From: Aptenodytes patagonicus
Taxonomy: Eukaryota > Chordata > Aves > Sphenisciformes > Spheniscidae
Assembly: GCF_965638725.1 (NCBI RefSeq)
Contig: NC_134953.1
Coordinates: forward strand, 8,331,001-8,395,000
Direction: 5' to 3'
Length of the DNA stretch: 64,000 bases
Positions 1 to 64,000 of this stretch are shown piece after piece. Every line of letters starts with the position of its first letter. Position 1 is the stretch's first letter. The notes under the pieces are model-generated. The model was given only the letters and a program-made list of their open reading frames with translations. It ran no database searches and was not told the DNA's origin. The translations under genes and the position numbers were made by a program.

Positions 1-3000
1 AGTGGATAACTCACACGCACCTGTGTCTAGCCCTGGCTGGAGGCCAGAGGTCAGTATCAGACTGGAGTAGCTCAAATAAGAAATGCAGACTTCCTCACTC
101 CCATCACCCTCCTGTTCCTGTAACACCTTTGTCTGCTGCACGGAGGTAAAGAAACAAGCACAAGGGAAGCAGCAAAGGCTAGGAAAAAAAAAAACACCCT
201 TGCATCCCAATAAATATTGAGGCAGGGAAGGATGAGGGGCAGGGGGGAGACAAAAAAAAGAAACCTGCACTGAAGTAGATACTACCAACTGCAACCATTT
301 CTGTAGCTGTGCGCTGCCTGCCACATTCACATGGTTTTTAAACAAGATAGTTAGGATCTTTTCCGATGGAGCCAATAAAATAAAGAATTACTGTAACACT
401 CGAAGAAAAAGAGCAAGCTCTTAACTTTCTCATGAGGGAAAAGTACACTAAATGTACATCTCCTACCCCAGCCAAAGATATGCATAAAGGCACATATGCA
501 TGGCCCACGAGATTGAGGTTGAATGCACGACAATAGCTTTCCAATACCCATTGAAATTGGAACAACACTGGAACAACAGAATGACTCCAGAAGCTAGACT
601 AAAGAGTAGACTGATATCTCTTACACTTACAGGAGAAAAGACTAGTGGCAAGTAACTAGTGCTCTCCTCCAACAACATAAATGCATTACTTGTGAATGCA
701 CATCTAGTGTAGAAAGGTGCTATGTATTTCAAGTGCCTAATGAAAGGACTATTTGCGTGCATCTTCGTGACTGACAAATAGCATCCAGATTCCTGAACAG
801 GATTTTATAGTAAGTAACCAAGTACCTATCTCCAGTGGTAATAACATGGGACTTCAGTATATGGTGCTAAATACTTCTGACCAGTAACACCATTACACTC
901 ATTTGCTACTTTGCATTAGAATTTAGAAAACGCAAAGAGAGGGAAAAGGGGAAAAAGGAAAAAAGTTTCGACTTTTGTGACCAGAATGTAGGTATTAATG
1001 CATTTGCTTTGACTGGATCACATTGGTTGGGGTGTGACCTGCAGCCAGCCAAGTGATCAAATTCATTGAATACATGTCTTCATACAATGCTTTTTGCTGG
1101 GAAGCTGCTCAATAGTCAATGTTGTTGAAACAAGTTGTCAGGCAAATGAAGAGGCCTCTTTCTGCAACAGGCCAGAAAGCTTGACAATTTGGATGCTGTC
1201 AAAACATAGTCCTAATGCAGTAATTCTGACTTAACCTTCAAAATCTTTGTGATGGTTAAGAAACTCCCTGATCAGAGCAGTATTTGCAGAATTTAAGCAT
1301 GGGCAGATGGACTTAAGAACAGTGAAAGTAGCTCAGTTATAAGAGTAAGTTTTAGAGGCAAACGAACTGTTCACAATTATGCATGCTATCATTCAGCTGT
1401 GCATAAATATTTCCCAAAACATGCAATTCAGACCATAGGACAGCTTAAAATTTATCCCAGCGAGGCCTGATTAACCTGAAAGGAAGACATTATTTTAAAA
1501 GGTTTTTAAGTTCCCTTCTATGCTACAGATTTACTACTCATTCTCTTGGTGTCTTAGTTCCTCAGAATGTAAAGTAGAGGGGAATACCATTTTCATGTGA
1601 AGATGTCATGGCAAAAAATACACTGAAGACTGAGATGATAAAAGCAATGTGAGAAGAAACATACGAGACAGATACAAAGACCCAAGGCACTTGACCAAAG
1701 ACACCTCAACATTCATCACTCCATCCGACTCTGGAAAGCGAGTGCTGCATCTAGACACATTTTCAAGAAACACAAGCCCAAGACAAGTGACCAAAATAGT
1801 TCAGGCACCCGTCACCACTCAGCAGACCTCTGCCTCTGTGCACTGGTATTTTATATTCAGCCGGGATAGATATAAGTGGTCAGAATCAAAGACTGCAAGA
1901 GCGGACTCCCTCTTGGGGGAAGAGAGTTCAGACCGGTCCTTACGTCAGAACTGAAAAGACTACAAAATAGTACAGAAGGGACGTGGCCCTGCGTTTTGCT
2001 GTAACAGGCAGTCAGATCTTGAATATTCACACACAGGAAAGGACAGACTTCATTTTCCTACAACCAGGAGGCATTTCAGAAAATCGTATGGCCATTTTTT
2101 GCCTTTGTTAACACAATATAAAACTGTACATTTTCTCCTAGATCACCTGCATTTGCCACCCACACAAAGCAAAGCCTTCCTTGTCCTATCATGTATTTTA
2201 TCACCTCAAGAGCAACCCATTTACAAGGTGGGAAGCTCTAAAGAGAAGCACGAAGGGCTGAACAAATGAGAGTTTTCATCCGTTTCAAATATTTGCAGTA
2301 ATAATAGAAGGGATTATCATTTTCCAGGAGAGGAAGAGGCACTTTTAGTTATCAGAGAGACTGGAATTTTGCCAAGATGCCTCTAAGACTATCTGCTGGG
2401 ATTAGGATGCAGACTGTAACCATTAATCCTCCAGTGTTGGCAGTTCTTGATGCATCCATTACACAGCAATGCTGCTTGTGCCAAGACATCCTCTTGTGCC
2501 TGGAAGCAAAGGAGTTAATCGGCAGGAGTCATGGCTTTGCACCCAACACTTCTCACTAGGCATAGCTAACAGAGATAAACTATTATTGGCCCTGATAGGA
2601 TTTTTTTTTTCCCCCCCCTGTAGCAATTCAGCTTAGCAGGGTGTTAGAGAGAGTGCTCCAAATCTACTTCCTTCAGCAGTTCAACCCTTTGTGAGACCCC
2701 CTCAAGGGCTCTGAATCATTTTTGGAAATCTTTTGAAGTGTTTCAAAACCTGTCAATCAGACCTGAACCCACTTATTGTTCTCTTCCTCCACCTCCCCCA
2801 GCCACAGCAAATGAGGAAAGTTTCACTTTGGCTTACATCCTTGCTAGTACCTGAACCCAAGGACTTTCTGCCTCTGGAAGTCCAAAGTTAAACCAAGCCA
2901 TGTCACAAAGCTAAATCTTGAGGCACATTTATTCAGAGATGAAAACTATTAGCAGAGAATCTGCATTGACAGTATATGAGACAGGCCACTACTGCAAGGA

Positions 3001-3802
3001 GATGATCATATAAAACAGAGAGGTGGTGGCGGTGGGGAAATGTTACTTTCATTCGACATGATAGGGTAAGGGTGACTAGCCAGAGATTTCTAAAGAAGCT
3101 TTTCTACAGGTTAAGAAGTGGTTTCTTTCTATCCCCCTGGTTATATGCCTATTAACTTCTATGGCACTTCTTATCCTCTGCCCTCAAAAATACCACTGAG
3201 CCTTAAAAAAGCCTCATTAGTTGTATTTTACAAACGAAGTATTTGGGCATAAAGTGATGCAATCTAGCTCTTGAAGGACATTATTTTTTGTTGTTCTGAC
3301 AGTAATCAAGTTTGGTTAGCTTTTGTGTCTAGCTGGTAGAACTGAGAAAGACACCTCCATGCATCTCATTTATCCTCACGGAAGGATGGTTCAATAACAT
3401 ACGAAACCCTCCCACACCCTTGTGCTTTGATCATTATGCCCAAACACAGAATTACATACACGCTGCTTGTGAGGCACGCAAGATTAGGCTGCAGCAGGGC
3501 TTGCTATGGTACTTAATGCAAGGCTGCAGCCCCCAGGCCTTCTCTGCAACCTTTGTTCACAAAAAAATTCAAAGTTACCTGGTTTAGGATTAAATGCGTA
3601 ATCTCCAATGTAGATGGTGTTCAGTTACTACAGTAAGATTTACAGCCTCAGTTTCCCCACCTGTAAAAAGATGGGCCTTACAAAAGTGCTGGTAAGGGTA
3701 GCCAAACCACCCAACGCAGCAGGGGCACTACAGAAACCTTCACTGTCAAAACCAAGAAATTACCCAGTATCATCTCTGCATCATCTCTCTTTGTTTCCAC
3801 AG
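1..3802 (+). other. DUSP29: Probable last intron of DUSP29
   Basis: No exon could be recognised here. The stretch ends in a polypyrimidine tract and AG (3801-3802) that serve as acceptor for the exon at 3803. I looked for the preceding DUSP29 exon, which should encode the substrate-recognition segment and the general-acid aspartate, and did not find it, so the intron probably extends beyond the left edge. A 101-codon open frame on the plus strand at 1649-1954 and a 104-codon one on the minus strand at 463-777 have no recognisable domain and are treated as chance. Confidence 0.6.
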
Positions 3803-4050
3803 ACAAGGTTCTGGTTCACTGTGCTATGGGTCGCAGCCGGTCAGCCACATTGGTCTTGGCTTACCTGATGATTTACAAGAACATGACAGTGGTGGATGCC
3901 ATTGAGCAAGTATCAAGACACCGATGCATCTTGCCGAACCGGGGCTTCTTGAAGCAGCTGAGAGAACTGGACATAGCGCTGGCACTGCAGAGGAGGAACA
4001 GCAAAAACAGCCTACCATCTGACAACGACGAGAACAGCACCGCAATCTAG
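3803..4050 (+). CDS. DUSP29: DUSP29 (DUPD1) dual-specificity phosphatase, last coding exon
   Basis: This exon encodes the C-terminal 81 residues of an atypical dual-specificity phosphatase, which removes phosphate from Tyr and Ser/Thr of protein substrates and in mammals is expressed mainly in muscle. It opens behind a tctctttgtttccacag acceptor with two bases of a split codon, then reads [29 protein letters not shown] is the CX5R signature loop, with the catalytic cysteine and phosphate-binding arginine. It continues with [10 protein letters not shown] and [14 protein letters not shown], typical of the DUSP29/DUSP13 family, and ends in a polar tail and TAG (4048-4050). The [14 protein letters not shown] wording and the KAT6B neighbour favour DUSP29 over DUSP13. 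The catalytic aspartate and N-terminus are in exons outside the window. The track-style ATG at 3826 is internal, not the start. The gene converges on KAT6B. Confidence 0.93.
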
Positions 4051-4290
4051 TATTGTTCCTGGCAGGGCTGTGCTACTGGAAAAGAAACTCCATAAAAGGA
4101 GGGGAGGGGAAGGTGTAGTTAATTACAGAGTCACAAGGATCATTTGTTATTTGGAAGGAAAAACAAAGTCATTTCAAACGCCGTCAAGATGAGAAAGAAG
4201 GGAAGCCAAATTTAAAACCCATCTTTGAATGTTCCAGGCTTAGCAGAATTCCATGTGACATCAACAAATAAATTTTACCCTCTGTAAAAG
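4051..4290 (+). other. DUSP29: DUSP29 3'UTR, proximal poly(A) candidate
   Basis: Sequence downstream of the stop codon. The first AATAAA on the plus strand is at 4267-4272, which would give a 3'UTR of roughly 240 nt. The downstream GU-rich element is weak, so a longer 3'UTR is possible; another AATAAA lies near 5918. Confidence 0.45.
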
Positions 4291-7200
4291 AGCTTTTACA
4301 GCACAAAAGCAGGCACAACTTAAAAGAAAACCCTTCTAGCTGAGTACCCCCCAAATCCTGATCCTAACCCAAGCACATGGCCTTTAAAAGAGTGGAGCTA
4401 GACATTCCTGAAGAAATTTTGCAGGAAAAATACCGAGATGGTAGCAGCACAGATGAATTGTTTAGTCCCAGAGTCCTGAAGGATTTAGCAGGAGTTTGCC
4501 TTTCTGTGCTGTTTCCTGGCATCCCCATTTCTTCTTTCACAGTAATAATCTAAGGCAGCACAGCATTTAGAGAGCCTCCAGATGAGGATCAACTACCCAG
4601 TCTTCACAATGGACTTTGCAGCAGACCATGCAAACTAGAAACAAAGCAAGACCTTTGAGAAGGTCTGATGCATAAGCAGACACAAGGGACAACAATACAA
4701 GGAGATAAATACACATGACATTTCAGCAGTTTCAGTTTTAACTTGTTTTTCCCAAATGCTTCAACTGCCTGAATTTTAAAAAGGTCCTATACATACAGTA
4801 TCCAAGCCAATTTACTAGTCCACAGAAAAAAAAAAAGACTGAGAAAATTGTGTTGACTTGTTTTCCTGTACTTGAAAAAACTAACAGCTAGAAAAACAGG
4901 ATGTCCTTTACACTGCTAAGAGGAAGTTCAACACTGAACTTGTGCAGCCCTAATAAGCCCCTAAATGATAATGGATTATAACCAGTTTTAATGATATTTT
5001 AGTTTTGATTTAGAAGGCAAGAGACACAGGTGAAGCCTTTAAAAAAATCTCAGTGACCTGACTAACCAGGAGAAAGCTGCTGCTGTACTTCCAGACACCA
5101 CTGTTTATATTTACCACTACCAAATGTTTCCTCCTATCTCAGCTTTAGCCAACTTAATACATTATTGTGCTCCAATACAGTTGCTAATAATTGTATTTGT
5201 TGACAGAAGTAGTCCAAATACACAAATGGGGACACCGGATCTACTTTTCTGCCTAAACTCGTTCAGTTTACTCTATTTGAGACAAACCATCAGTAACTGT
5301 GTTTTGACACAGTGAGAGTTTTGCCACCTCAGCAGTATTTGATAGTCTTAAAATATACTGTAGAGGAAGATCACAATTAAGCCGTGTTTACCTTTTTTGC
5401 ATCTGCAAAAAAGTCACATCATCACCCTCCCTGCTAGAATTCTGCCTAATTCAGTGTATCAGGTAAGAGCTATTTACTGCCTCAGTGCCCGAGAGGAACG
5501 ACCTAGCCACCGAGAGCACAGGAGACTTCTCTTGGTCTTTACCAGCTGAGGAAGACTTTGTAACTTTGGTGCACTATGGGCTGTAGAAGTCTTGGACACT
5601 TTAAAAAAAGAACACAGGGCACAAGTGTGCCACTGAGAACTGCGAATATATGCTACAAACCAAACAGAGTTGAGCACAACTTTAAACCATTTTTTGTAGA
5701 TGTTAACAGCTCTTTACAGGCTTAGCATGTCTAGTGTGAAGGCTTTCCTATTCCTTCACTTTCTTTTGGGGCCCAAAGCCCAGTAAATCATTCCTCTCCA
5801 AACAGTAACCGTAGCCAAGGCTGCAGGCACCCATAATGCAATGCTTTTGACTTCTCATTTGTATTTATCTGTGTAACAAAGACCTTATCTTCAAATTCTC
5901 AGACACAGCAGAACACAATAAATACAACTAGACTACTGTTAAAAAACAAATTAGACATCATGATGCGAACAATATTCATGATACACACAAACTCTGGGAC
6001 TTACAGCAAATTAAGTATTCCTACACCTGGATTAGAAAAAAACCCAGAAAAAACAGAAATAAAAGGAAACTCAAAAGGAAGCCACTTGACACTTCAAAAA
6101 TAAATGAGCAGTCACAATGTTGGTTTAAGAAGTCAAAGAATTCTTGGAAGGGGTCCCTCAACTCTTTCCATCTACTTCCATAGACATTCAAATACACCTT
6201 TTCAGAGCACCTTACCGTCTACTGCAACTTAATTCACAACCCAGATATGCAACAGCTCATATCTCAGTCAAGTTACAGTTATTTTCTTTCTTGTATCCTG
6301 CATGGTAGCTTGATGACTGCTGTAACTGGAAGAGGATTTGTAGCTGATTTACATGCAGAATTGTATTTGAACAAGGTTTTCTGGGGCCTGGAGATGGGTA
6401 TTTCTTTTGCAGTCTGGGACTTGAACAAATACACAGGCAAAATTTTAATTTCCTGAGGCCCAGCTGCTTTTGGTGGAGACTGACAAAACTTTCAAACAGC
6501 AGCCTCCCAACTACCGATAGAAAGCAAAATACTAGAACTCTTAAGTAGCTCCCACTCATTTTGTCGTGCATAGCAAATTAAGAAATTCGCACATGGCAAC
6601 TCTGACATAGCAACAGAAGACTGTATCAACAATTTCCAAAGGACAGGATTCCAAGCTACTCAGAAACTACGAGCTGCTATTCTTGCATGGAGATGAAAAA
6701 TAGCACAAAATTGATTTCTCAAGAAGTAAATCAATAGAACCCCGCATTCCAGTGTTTCTACACATACTACTTGAAGGCCTTAAACATGGCTTAATTAAGC
6801 TTATTTATTCTTATTTAGTAGATGGGGAAAAAACTACCAAGAACTTAAGTTACCCAACTAAAGTTATGATAAAGCCAAAACTGTAATCCTACCTTTTATC
6901 TTCTTACAAACTCCCTCCCTACTCCACAAAGCTCAAAACAGCAACTTTTGATCAATGCACACCCCAGAGCTTCACTACGGAAGAGCTGACCTGTCTAAAC
7001 AATGCTGGAAATACATAGTTTTAATACAGACAAGTATTAAAAGTAAAGGGAAGAGGAAGAAAAACAGTCATAGGTCTTTACTACATTGGTCAGTTTGTTT
7101 GCTCCTATAGGTGTCAGTCTCTACAGAACAGGCTGTTATAGGATCACCCTCAGCACTACAGATAATTGCCAAGCCCAGTCTTTCTATTTACCACACTGTA

Positions 7201-9655
7201 TTTAAATGGAGTTTGTTTCCATCAACTAGTCTGCCTGATGGACAAATTAAACAGCTTATAAAACTAAAACCACACAGACAGTGATCTAACATGAAAGTTT
7301 TGTACATTTAGAAGTCCTCTGTTTCCACTTACATCACACAGCTTCTTACAAAGTTAGTCAAAAATCACTTATATTTTGTCCACTGCTAGGAGATGAGGTA
7401 GCCAGAGTGTGACAACACTTACCATTCCTGTTTTGCTAAAGGGCTAGAGTGCAGCTTTCAGGAGTACTGTGATTTGGCAGCTTCCAGACGAAGTAGGTTC
7501 TGCTCCAAAGACAAGTATCTTCCCTAGAACCAGGTCTTGCCTGAAGCACTCTGCTGGTACAGCTATGCTAATTAAGCAGTTCTGAAGTAAACATACTTAT
7601 TTACTTCCCAGCTTTTTTCCCTACCATTCTCCCAGAATCAATTAGACTAAATCAAAAAAGGCAAAAGTGCTGGAACACGTAGCTTCCACAAAGTAGGCAA
7701 CCATTGCAAGTTGCTAACTAGCAAGTGCTAGCAGCACTGACTTCACCTACAAGCCAGGTCTGCAAGCAATGGACACGCAGAACGAGGCAAGTTTATTTCA
7801 TTCTTGCAAATCACTAGTGGTGTGAAGTATCCCATTTGTCAACCCAAAGGCTAAGATTGCATGGGCAGGGAAACCTCCTGCATTTCACAAGAATCATCTG
7901 TTGCAACTCTGTGAATTCTTTTGAGATACTAAAAGAAAAGAGCTAATTCTCAGCTGGCATAGTGCTATAACACAGTCAAAACTGACACTGCAATGGCCAC
8001 ACAATACGTAGAACAGGTAGATCTGTCAAGGAAAGACAGCCGCCTTATAAAACAGAAATTGTAGTGCAGTAATGCAATTTACAGCTGAATAGTCACTATG
8101 AGAAAAGATGTAGGACAGCCATTTGTCCTCCTGAAAGGAATTCAGTTCTGAAATTAAAAAAAAAGAAAAAAAAATAGGAAACTTGCCTGTTGTGCACACA
8201 CAATACATCATTTTCCACCCAAGTTTTAATCTATGTATTGCAAATACAGAATTTTAGCAATATGCTGGAGTCAGGATGCTCCGTTTCAGGTTAGCACATG
8301 CAGAAATGGCAAGAAGGTCTGATTTGCCTGTATGTTACAGGCTTGGAAACCTGAAACTAAACAGCAGTGGATAAAGACCCAGGCCTTTTTCACTCACTGT
8401 AAAACATACAAATGAAAGATCACAAAACATAGTGCTACTTTGAGAGGCAATTATTCAACAAAGATACAAGGTCCTAGTTACACACACTCGAAGGCTGCAT
8501 GTTAACTGTGTTGAGTTCACCTTCCCTTTTCCTACGCATAAAAAAAGGTGACAGTGACTTTGTGAAGACAATCACACATGTAGTTTAAGTACTACGAATA
8601 CTCTGCCTTCAAAAAGCAAATTTGACAGTGTAAGTGCACAAACAAAGATCTGTTATATTGTGCTCTCCTTCTCCAGCATTCCGAACTCCTAAAATACAAG
8701 TTACTCTGAATTACCATTTGACCAGCAATTTTAGCTCCCATTCAGATCCACTATTTTAGACTGCTGCCCCATCATATTAACATTGAACAGGTTATGCGCA
8801 TAAATCTGTAGTATCCATTTCTTGATTTGGCAATGCCACACACTAAGGTTTTTATTTAAATACATACGTATTTCTCTGACTTTTGAGCATATAAAATATC
8901 ACCTATAAAGCTGCTTTATATACTGGAACGGGGACATACAGTTTTCAGTCAAGATGACCAATCCTTTCACCTTAGCTACCAACCCTCCCGCAGTTTCAGT
9001 GGGCTAGAGGGGGGATTCAGTGGAAACATTCACATTAGAAGCATTTTGACAAATTGTTACAAGGATTTTTTTTCTGGTGCAGATTCACACGCACCCAATG
9101 TGAACTTGGTCCATTCACAAGCTCCACGTAGACAGCCTTCTTGAGTTTTACAGACCTTCTATTGCTAGAAGTGTTCATATATGTGTGTACGTGTTTGTGT
9201 GTGCACATATACATGCATATACACAGAACTCGGAGGTTCAATGCAAGATTTGTATCGTCTTGTAAACCAGCAACAATGACAAAGGAAGAGATTACAATTC
9301 TATCGTTAAGATACAGTCCAAAACATCATGTCTGTTACTATCATATACCCTTTTACACATATATTAACACTTTCTATAGGAAAGAAGTTTCATACATTAA
9401 ATATTGACAACCTTGTAATGTATTAAATACATATTTATTCAATATTTTATTAAGATTATTAAAAAAAATAATCTTAGATACTCTTTATTTTCACAAGGTG
9501 TATGCAATTATGATGAGTAACCTACACTTAGGCTCAAACAGCCTAATCCAAACCCCATCAACTTTAATGGGCTTTAGATCAAGCATGTGAGAGCACTGTA
9601 ACAAACACTGTTTCAGGAGGTAATTCCCATGCAACATCAAACTATGACAAGACAC
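4291..9655. other. Intergenic region between the convergent 3' ends of DUSP29 and KAT6B
   Basis: No supported gene. Open frames such as the 104-codon minus-strand frame at 6257-6571 have no domain signal or splice context. The stretch is AT-rich unique-looking sequence with short A and T runs and a short purine/pyrimidine TG-rich patch near 9180-9225. Confidence 0.6.
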
Positions 9656-11053
9656 AAGAGGCTAAAAATGGCTCATCATAATTTATTTTATGTTAAAATG
9701 TACAGCTTGGGGGGGGTGTTTTTTTGCAGTTTTTATTTTTGTTTCTTGGGTGGGGTTTTTTTGTGTGTTTTTTTTTTTTTTTTAAGTGACTGACTAAAAA
9801 GATAACAGATAAATACAAGAGTGTCACTGGGTCCTATTTTTACATGTATCAAGCCTCTTCTGTTCGGCCCTTACAGTCACTCTGTACAGGTACAAAGGCT
9901 ACAAAAAAGGAAGCAATATAAACAGACACAAATAACTTTTGCCTTTTTACATGCGATCTGTAAGCTTAGTTTGAGCTATTCACACGCTACTGCTCTATTT
10001 TTTCCCTTAAAAAATAACTCCAATATTTTATAAAGATAGAAAAATCTACAGATGGAATGAAAATGTAAAGTTAGAGGCATTTCCATAAAATAGCAACTTT
10101 ACACCAAATTCACTACTTTTTTTTTAAATCCTGCCAAGTATTTGGACATATATGAAAATGTTTCAAAACTTGACAAATAAACACTGAGATGTTTCAATCA
10201 ACAAAAAAACATAACAGTATTTATAAAACAGAAAGCTGCCTTTTTTCCTACCCCCAGCCCCAAAGAAACTGGTCACAAAAATGGAAAAGAGTCTCAACTT
10301 TACACTAAACATACAGCAATAAAACCCTTTGAACTAACCAAAATGTGAATAGCTTTTGCAGCTTTTTTTTATTATTTTTTACAAGTTTTATAATTAACAA
10401 AAATATAGTTCTGTTTTTTTTACCCCTCAAACTAGGGTAACCTAATCAAGGCAAAAAAATTAAGAAATGGCTTACTGTTAAGCACAACACTTGTACAGTA
10501 CTACAAAATGCACTGTCACTAACAAAGACATTAGCGGCATGCGGAAGTGTCACCTTCAGAAACAAAATAATACAATAAAAGAACTGCTAAAAGGCATTTA
10601 CATGTGGGGAAAGGAGAGAGAAAAAGCTCACGATCCAGTACTGTCTGATAGTTTTGGAGTCTATTTATCCACATTTTTAATGGGAGCAGGCACATAAAAT
10701 GGCTCTGAACCATCAGCTGCTGTGTAATTGCAGTTCATAGAAAGAGTTCTTCCTTTCCAGAGAACTTCAAGCTCAATGAAATAAACAAAAAGTGGAAAAC
10801 CACCTAATTCCCCCCAAAAGAAAAGAGAAGTTAAATCCCACAAAGTTAAAAAAACAAAACAAAAAAAACAAAACAAGAAATAAAGAAAAAAGAAAAACTT
10901 GTATAAGGCTTTCTGCTGCATACAGCTTTTAAATGGTGCCAACAAACGTTTTTGCATTCACACCAATTGCTGGTTTTGAAATCGTACTCTCCAAAAGATA
11001 TTTGTGCAGATCAATCCAATATGCCAGTTTGGTAGTCTGTCTCTCCAAAGGGC
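9656..11053 (-). other. KAT6B: KAT6B 3'UTR
   Basis: The stretch after the KAT6B stop codon on the minus strand is AT-rich with many A/T runs and no coding signal. I place its end near 9660 because an AATAAA lies at 9682-9687 (minus strand) with a TTGTGTCTTGTC-like GU-rich element just downstream. That gives about 1.4 kb, similar to what I recall for the mammalian 3'UTR. Other AATAAA hexamers (minus) at 9733-9738 and 10368-10373 could give shorter forms, and 9484-9489 and 9434-9439 a slightly longer one. Confidence 0.55.
9682..9687 (-). terminator. KAT6B: Candidate KAT6B distal poly(A) signal AATAAA
   Basis: Canonical hexamer on the minus strand about 1.37 kb after the stop, followed within 25-40 nt by a GU-rich stretch. 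It is chosen over the other hexamers by the downstream element only; no transcript end is visible from sequence. Confidence 0.45.

Positions 11054-64000
<52,947 letters not shown>

Noticed and set aside
1649..1954. 101-codon plus-strand frame left of the DUSP29 exon
   Set aside because: It does not match the DUSP29 segment expected upstream, has no domain and no good splice borders.
4435..4525. Plus-strand SPRVLKDLAG, similar to CR1 reverse transcriptase HPRVLRELA
   Set aside because: The match is about ten residues with no extension on either side, too short to call a CR1 relic without a repeat search.
6257..6571. 104-codon minus-strand frame in the intergenic region
   Set aside because: No domain, no promoter, splice or poly(A) context; length is within chance expectation.

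Overview
The window is vertebrate nuclear DNA, almost certainly from a bird. It is AT-rich, it has short exons inside long introns with GT..AG borders, and its one clear interspersed element is a decayed CR1-type LINE, the dominant avian retrotransposon. Nothing bacterial is present (no operons, no ribosome binding sites); most short open frames are chance frames in introns or shadows of exons.

Two convergent protein-coding genes are visible. On the plus strand, 3803-4050 is the last coding exon of a dual-specificity phosphatase that I identify as DUSP29 (DUPD1); positions 1-3802 look like its last intron. On the minus strand, 60194 down to 11054 holds 14 coding exons of KAT6B (MORF/MYST4), a MYST-family histone acetyltransferase. 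The exons join with perfect phase agreement into about 1,783 codons. They cover the double PHD finger (exons 5-7 by comparison with the human gene), the basic/serine-rich exon 8, the whole MYST acetyltransferase domain (exons 9-15), the acidic region (exons 16-18) and the Ser/Met-rich activation tail (exon 18). The first coding exons (N-terminal winged-helix region and the first PHD cysteines) lie beyond 64000. The DUSP29-KAT6B tail-to-tail order matches the human 10q22 neighbourhood as I know it, which separates KAT6B from its paralogue KAT6A.

Layout: 1-3802 DUSP29 intron; 3803-about 4290 DUSP29 last exon and 3'UTR; about 4290-9660 intergenic; about 9660-11053 KAT6B 3'UTR; 11054-20441 exons 18 to 14; 20442-43257 a 22.8-kb intron that splits the acetyltransferase domain between the acetyl-CoA loop and the catalytic glutamate and carries the CR1 copy; 43258-60194 exons 13 to 5; 60195-64000 intron, ending in a 16-G run at the window edge.

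The most interesting unexplained signals are exon-like segments inside KAT6B introns. One is a 51-nt minus-strand segment (41995-42045) with splice borders whose phase exactly fits the intron it sits in, so it could add 17 residues inside the catalytic domain. Another (21517-21639) has an acceptor, a stop, an AATAAA and a 30-A tract with the geometry of a polyadenylated mRNA end: either a retrocopy or an intronic poly(A) exon. A third (13869-14031) is an open, protein-like segment behind a strong acceptor between exons 17 and 18. All three are inferences from sequence and need transcript or conservation data.
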